Positions 62,724 through 64,000 of a stretch of DNA of 64,000 nt are shown piece after piece (positions within the stretch are counted from its first letter, which is position 1; each line of letters begins with the position of its first letter). The notes beneath the pieces are model-generated. The model was not told the origin of the DNA and made no database searches. It saw only the letters and a list, made by a program, of their open reading frames with translations. Location of the stretch: positions 1-64,000 of IMG/VR virus record IMGVR_UViG_3300046535_002148. One strand, 5' to 3'. This DNA comes from a virus. The position numbers and the translations under genes are program-made.

Positions 62724-64000
62724 CAGAAGATCCCTGCCAGTCGCAGGTCGAATGGAGAGCCGACGGACTTCTTCACCTCGATGGCGGCGATGGTGTGCCC
62801 GCCGGCGAAGTTGGTGGTGAAGCCGAGGTTCTTGGCCCCGACTGGGCCGGCGTCGGGGTACCAGGCCGCGTAGGCGGTGTAGTTGCCGGAGCTGTTCGTG
62901 TAGACGATCTCCCCGCCGTTGCCGGCGCTCGGGGTGTAACCGTTCACCGCGTTCCAGACGCGGCTGGTTCCGGCGACGCCGGACCAGTCGGCCATGATCA
63001 CCAGGATGCCGGAGTTCGCCGCGGTGGTGCTCAGGGCCAGCGCGGGCGGCGTCGACCCGGAGCCGGTGGTCAGGGCCGAGGCGCCGGGCACGCCGTTGGC
63101 GAAGCGGGCCACCGCGGTGCCCCAGGTGCCGCCGACGCTGCCGGTCACGGCCTGGGAGTAGGTCCAGGTGGCCCCGGCGGCGACCGGTGCCGACCACAGC
63201 CCGGCGCGGCAGCGCGAGGCGGTGCCCAACTGCTGCTGCTGGGTCCAGGTCACCGCCCCGCCGGTCGGGGTGGCGAAGACCTCGGCGTCCTCCTCGTCCA
63301 TGGACAACGCGACCAGCAGGTCCCCGGCCGCGGCGGTCACCGACACGGTGCGCGGGGAGGTGGTGGCGTTGAACCCGGCGTCGTACTTGCCGAGGTAGGA
63401 CATCGCGCCCCCGCCGCCGACCACCGGGGGGACGTAGTTGACGTGGTCGACGTAACCCGCCGGGGGCACACCGGAGGCCGATTGCAACCACACCAGCGGG
63501 ATGGAGTAGTCCAGGAGGTCCGGGGTCCAGGGGTGCCCGCAGGAGGCGAACTGGGTCCAGTTGGTGCCGTCGGCGCTGTAGTCGTAGTAGAAGTACCCGT
63601 TCGATTCGCGCACCCGCACCCAGTCCGCCGCCGCGACCGGGGCCGAGTCGGTGTAGACGCCACCGGCGATGCGGGTGCGCGCGAACATCGTCGTCCCGGT
63701 GTAGACGACCCCGCAGTAGATGAAGCTGGCGGGCATGTTGGCCAGGTTCACCGCGACCAGCAGGTAGGTGTTGGCCGGCAGCGACGGCCGGTTGGGCACG
63801 TTGTAGAAGATCGAGCTGCCGCGCATGTTGAAACGGCCGTTCGCGTTCACCAACGTGTTGTACGGACTGGCGGAGGCGTCCAGGAGCACCACGCCGTTGG
63901 GCGTCGTGGCCACACCGGAGTAGACGGTCCAGCGACTCAGCGACCCGAAGGAGTCGATGAACTTCTCGATCTTCGGCAGGGTGGAGACGTAGGTGTCGTT
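62723..64000 (-). CDS. Lectin-like tail protein, N-terminus cut by window edge
   Basis: The frame is open to base 64000, so at least 425 residues are present and the true start is outside. The first 200 residues form a jelly-roll/concanavalin-like domain (FIDSFGSLSRWTVYSG, then VRVRESNGYFYYDYSADGTN), closely like the protein at 41207-42151. After a Gly-rich linker (VVGGGGAMS) a second beta domain follows (about 205-420). Probably a receptor-binding tail component. Confidence 0.75.
   Translation of the reverse strand, partial: NDTYVSTLPKIEKFIDSFGSLSRWTVYSGVATTPNGVVLLDASASPYNTLVNANGRFNMRGSSIFYNVPNRPSLPANTYLLVAVNLANMPASFIYCGVVYTGTTMFARTRIAGGVYTDSAPVAAADWVRVRESNGYFYYDYSADGTNWTQFASCGHPWTPDLLDYSIPLVWLQSASGVPPAGYVDHVNYVPPVVGGGGAMSYLGKYDAGFNATTSPRTVSVTAAAGDLLVALSMDEEDAEVFATPTGGAVTWTQQQQLGTASRCRAGLWSAPVAAGATWTYSQAVTGSVGGTWGTAVARFANGVPGASALTTGSGSTPPALALSTTAANSGILVIMADWSGVAGTSRVWNAVNGYTPSAGNGGEIVYTNSSGNYTAYAAWYPDAGPVGAKNLGFTTNFAGGHTIAAIEVKKSVGSPFDLRLAGIF

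Noticed and set aside
1-64000. tRNA genes, CRISPR arrays or insertion sequences
   Set aside because: Reading through the gaps I saw no cloverleaf with conserved T-arm, no regularly spaced repeats and no transposase motifs.
1-64000. Integrase, excisionase or CI-type repressor indicating lysogeny
   Set aside because: No tyrosine or serine recombinase motifs and no clear helix-turn-helix repressor were seen; these could lie outside the window.

Overview
This 64 kb, GC-rich window looks like part of the genome of a large siphovirus infecting an actinobacterium. I infer this from a long tape measure gene, a tail-chaperone frameshift cassette, dense ATGA/GTGA gene overlaps, strong GGAGG ribosome sites, frequent GTG and TTG starts, and inteins in replication genes. 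The host genus cannot be read from the sequence. I see no integrase, repressor, tRNA or CRISPR array, and no capsid, portal or terminase gene. Those structural genes presumably lie beyond the right edge.

Layout. (1) Positions 1-17.3 kb on the + strand hold about 40 small, mostly unrecognised accessory genes in short operons. The operons are separated by strong hairpins and often by a recurring hairpin / TGCATGYC / Shine-Dalgarno element. Recognisable members are a secreted zinc metalloprotease-like protein, another exported protein, a lipoprotein, small zinc-ribbon proteins, an AbrB-like/RelE-ParE-like toxin-antitoxin pair and a TGT/DpdA-like protein carrying a zinc-ribbon insertion. (2) Positions 17.4-26.5 kb on the + strand hold a DUF932 protein, a cysteine-cluster protein, a Ku homologue, an ATP-dependent DNA ligase, a MoxR-type AAA ATPase, a VWA protein, an unrecognised protein and a RuvB-like ATPase. 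The stretch from ligase to RuvB-like gene is translationally coupled. It ends at a 21-bp perfect bidirectional terminator. (3) Positions 26.5-37.8 kb on the - strand form a DNA metabolism module: uracil-DNA glycosylase, HNH nucleases, small zinc proteins, a primase-helicase with two inteins, a Sak4-like recombinase, a possible ssDNA-binding protein and a Cas4/RecB-like exonuclease with a third intein. (4) Positions 37.8-38.2 kb are a structured non-coding region followed by one isolated + strand gene. (5) Positions 38.6-64 kb on the - strand are structural genes, transcribed right to left. In that direction they are a lectin-like tail protein cut by the window edge, a tail-collar protein, a holin-like protein, head-tail connectors, the major tail protein, tail chaperones with a -1 frameshift, a 2654-residue tape measure protein with a lysozyme-like domain, and minor tail proteins.

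How it may work together (inference). The primase-helicase, Sak4-like protein, exonuclease and glycosylase provide replication and recombination. Ku plus ligase suggests phage-encoded end joining, perhaps for genome circularisation or break repair. The MoxR/VWA/unknown/RuvB-like genes are coupled to that ligase and are the best candidate here for an undescribed system. Exported proteins and the toxin-antitoxin pair probably act on the host cell or its envelope.
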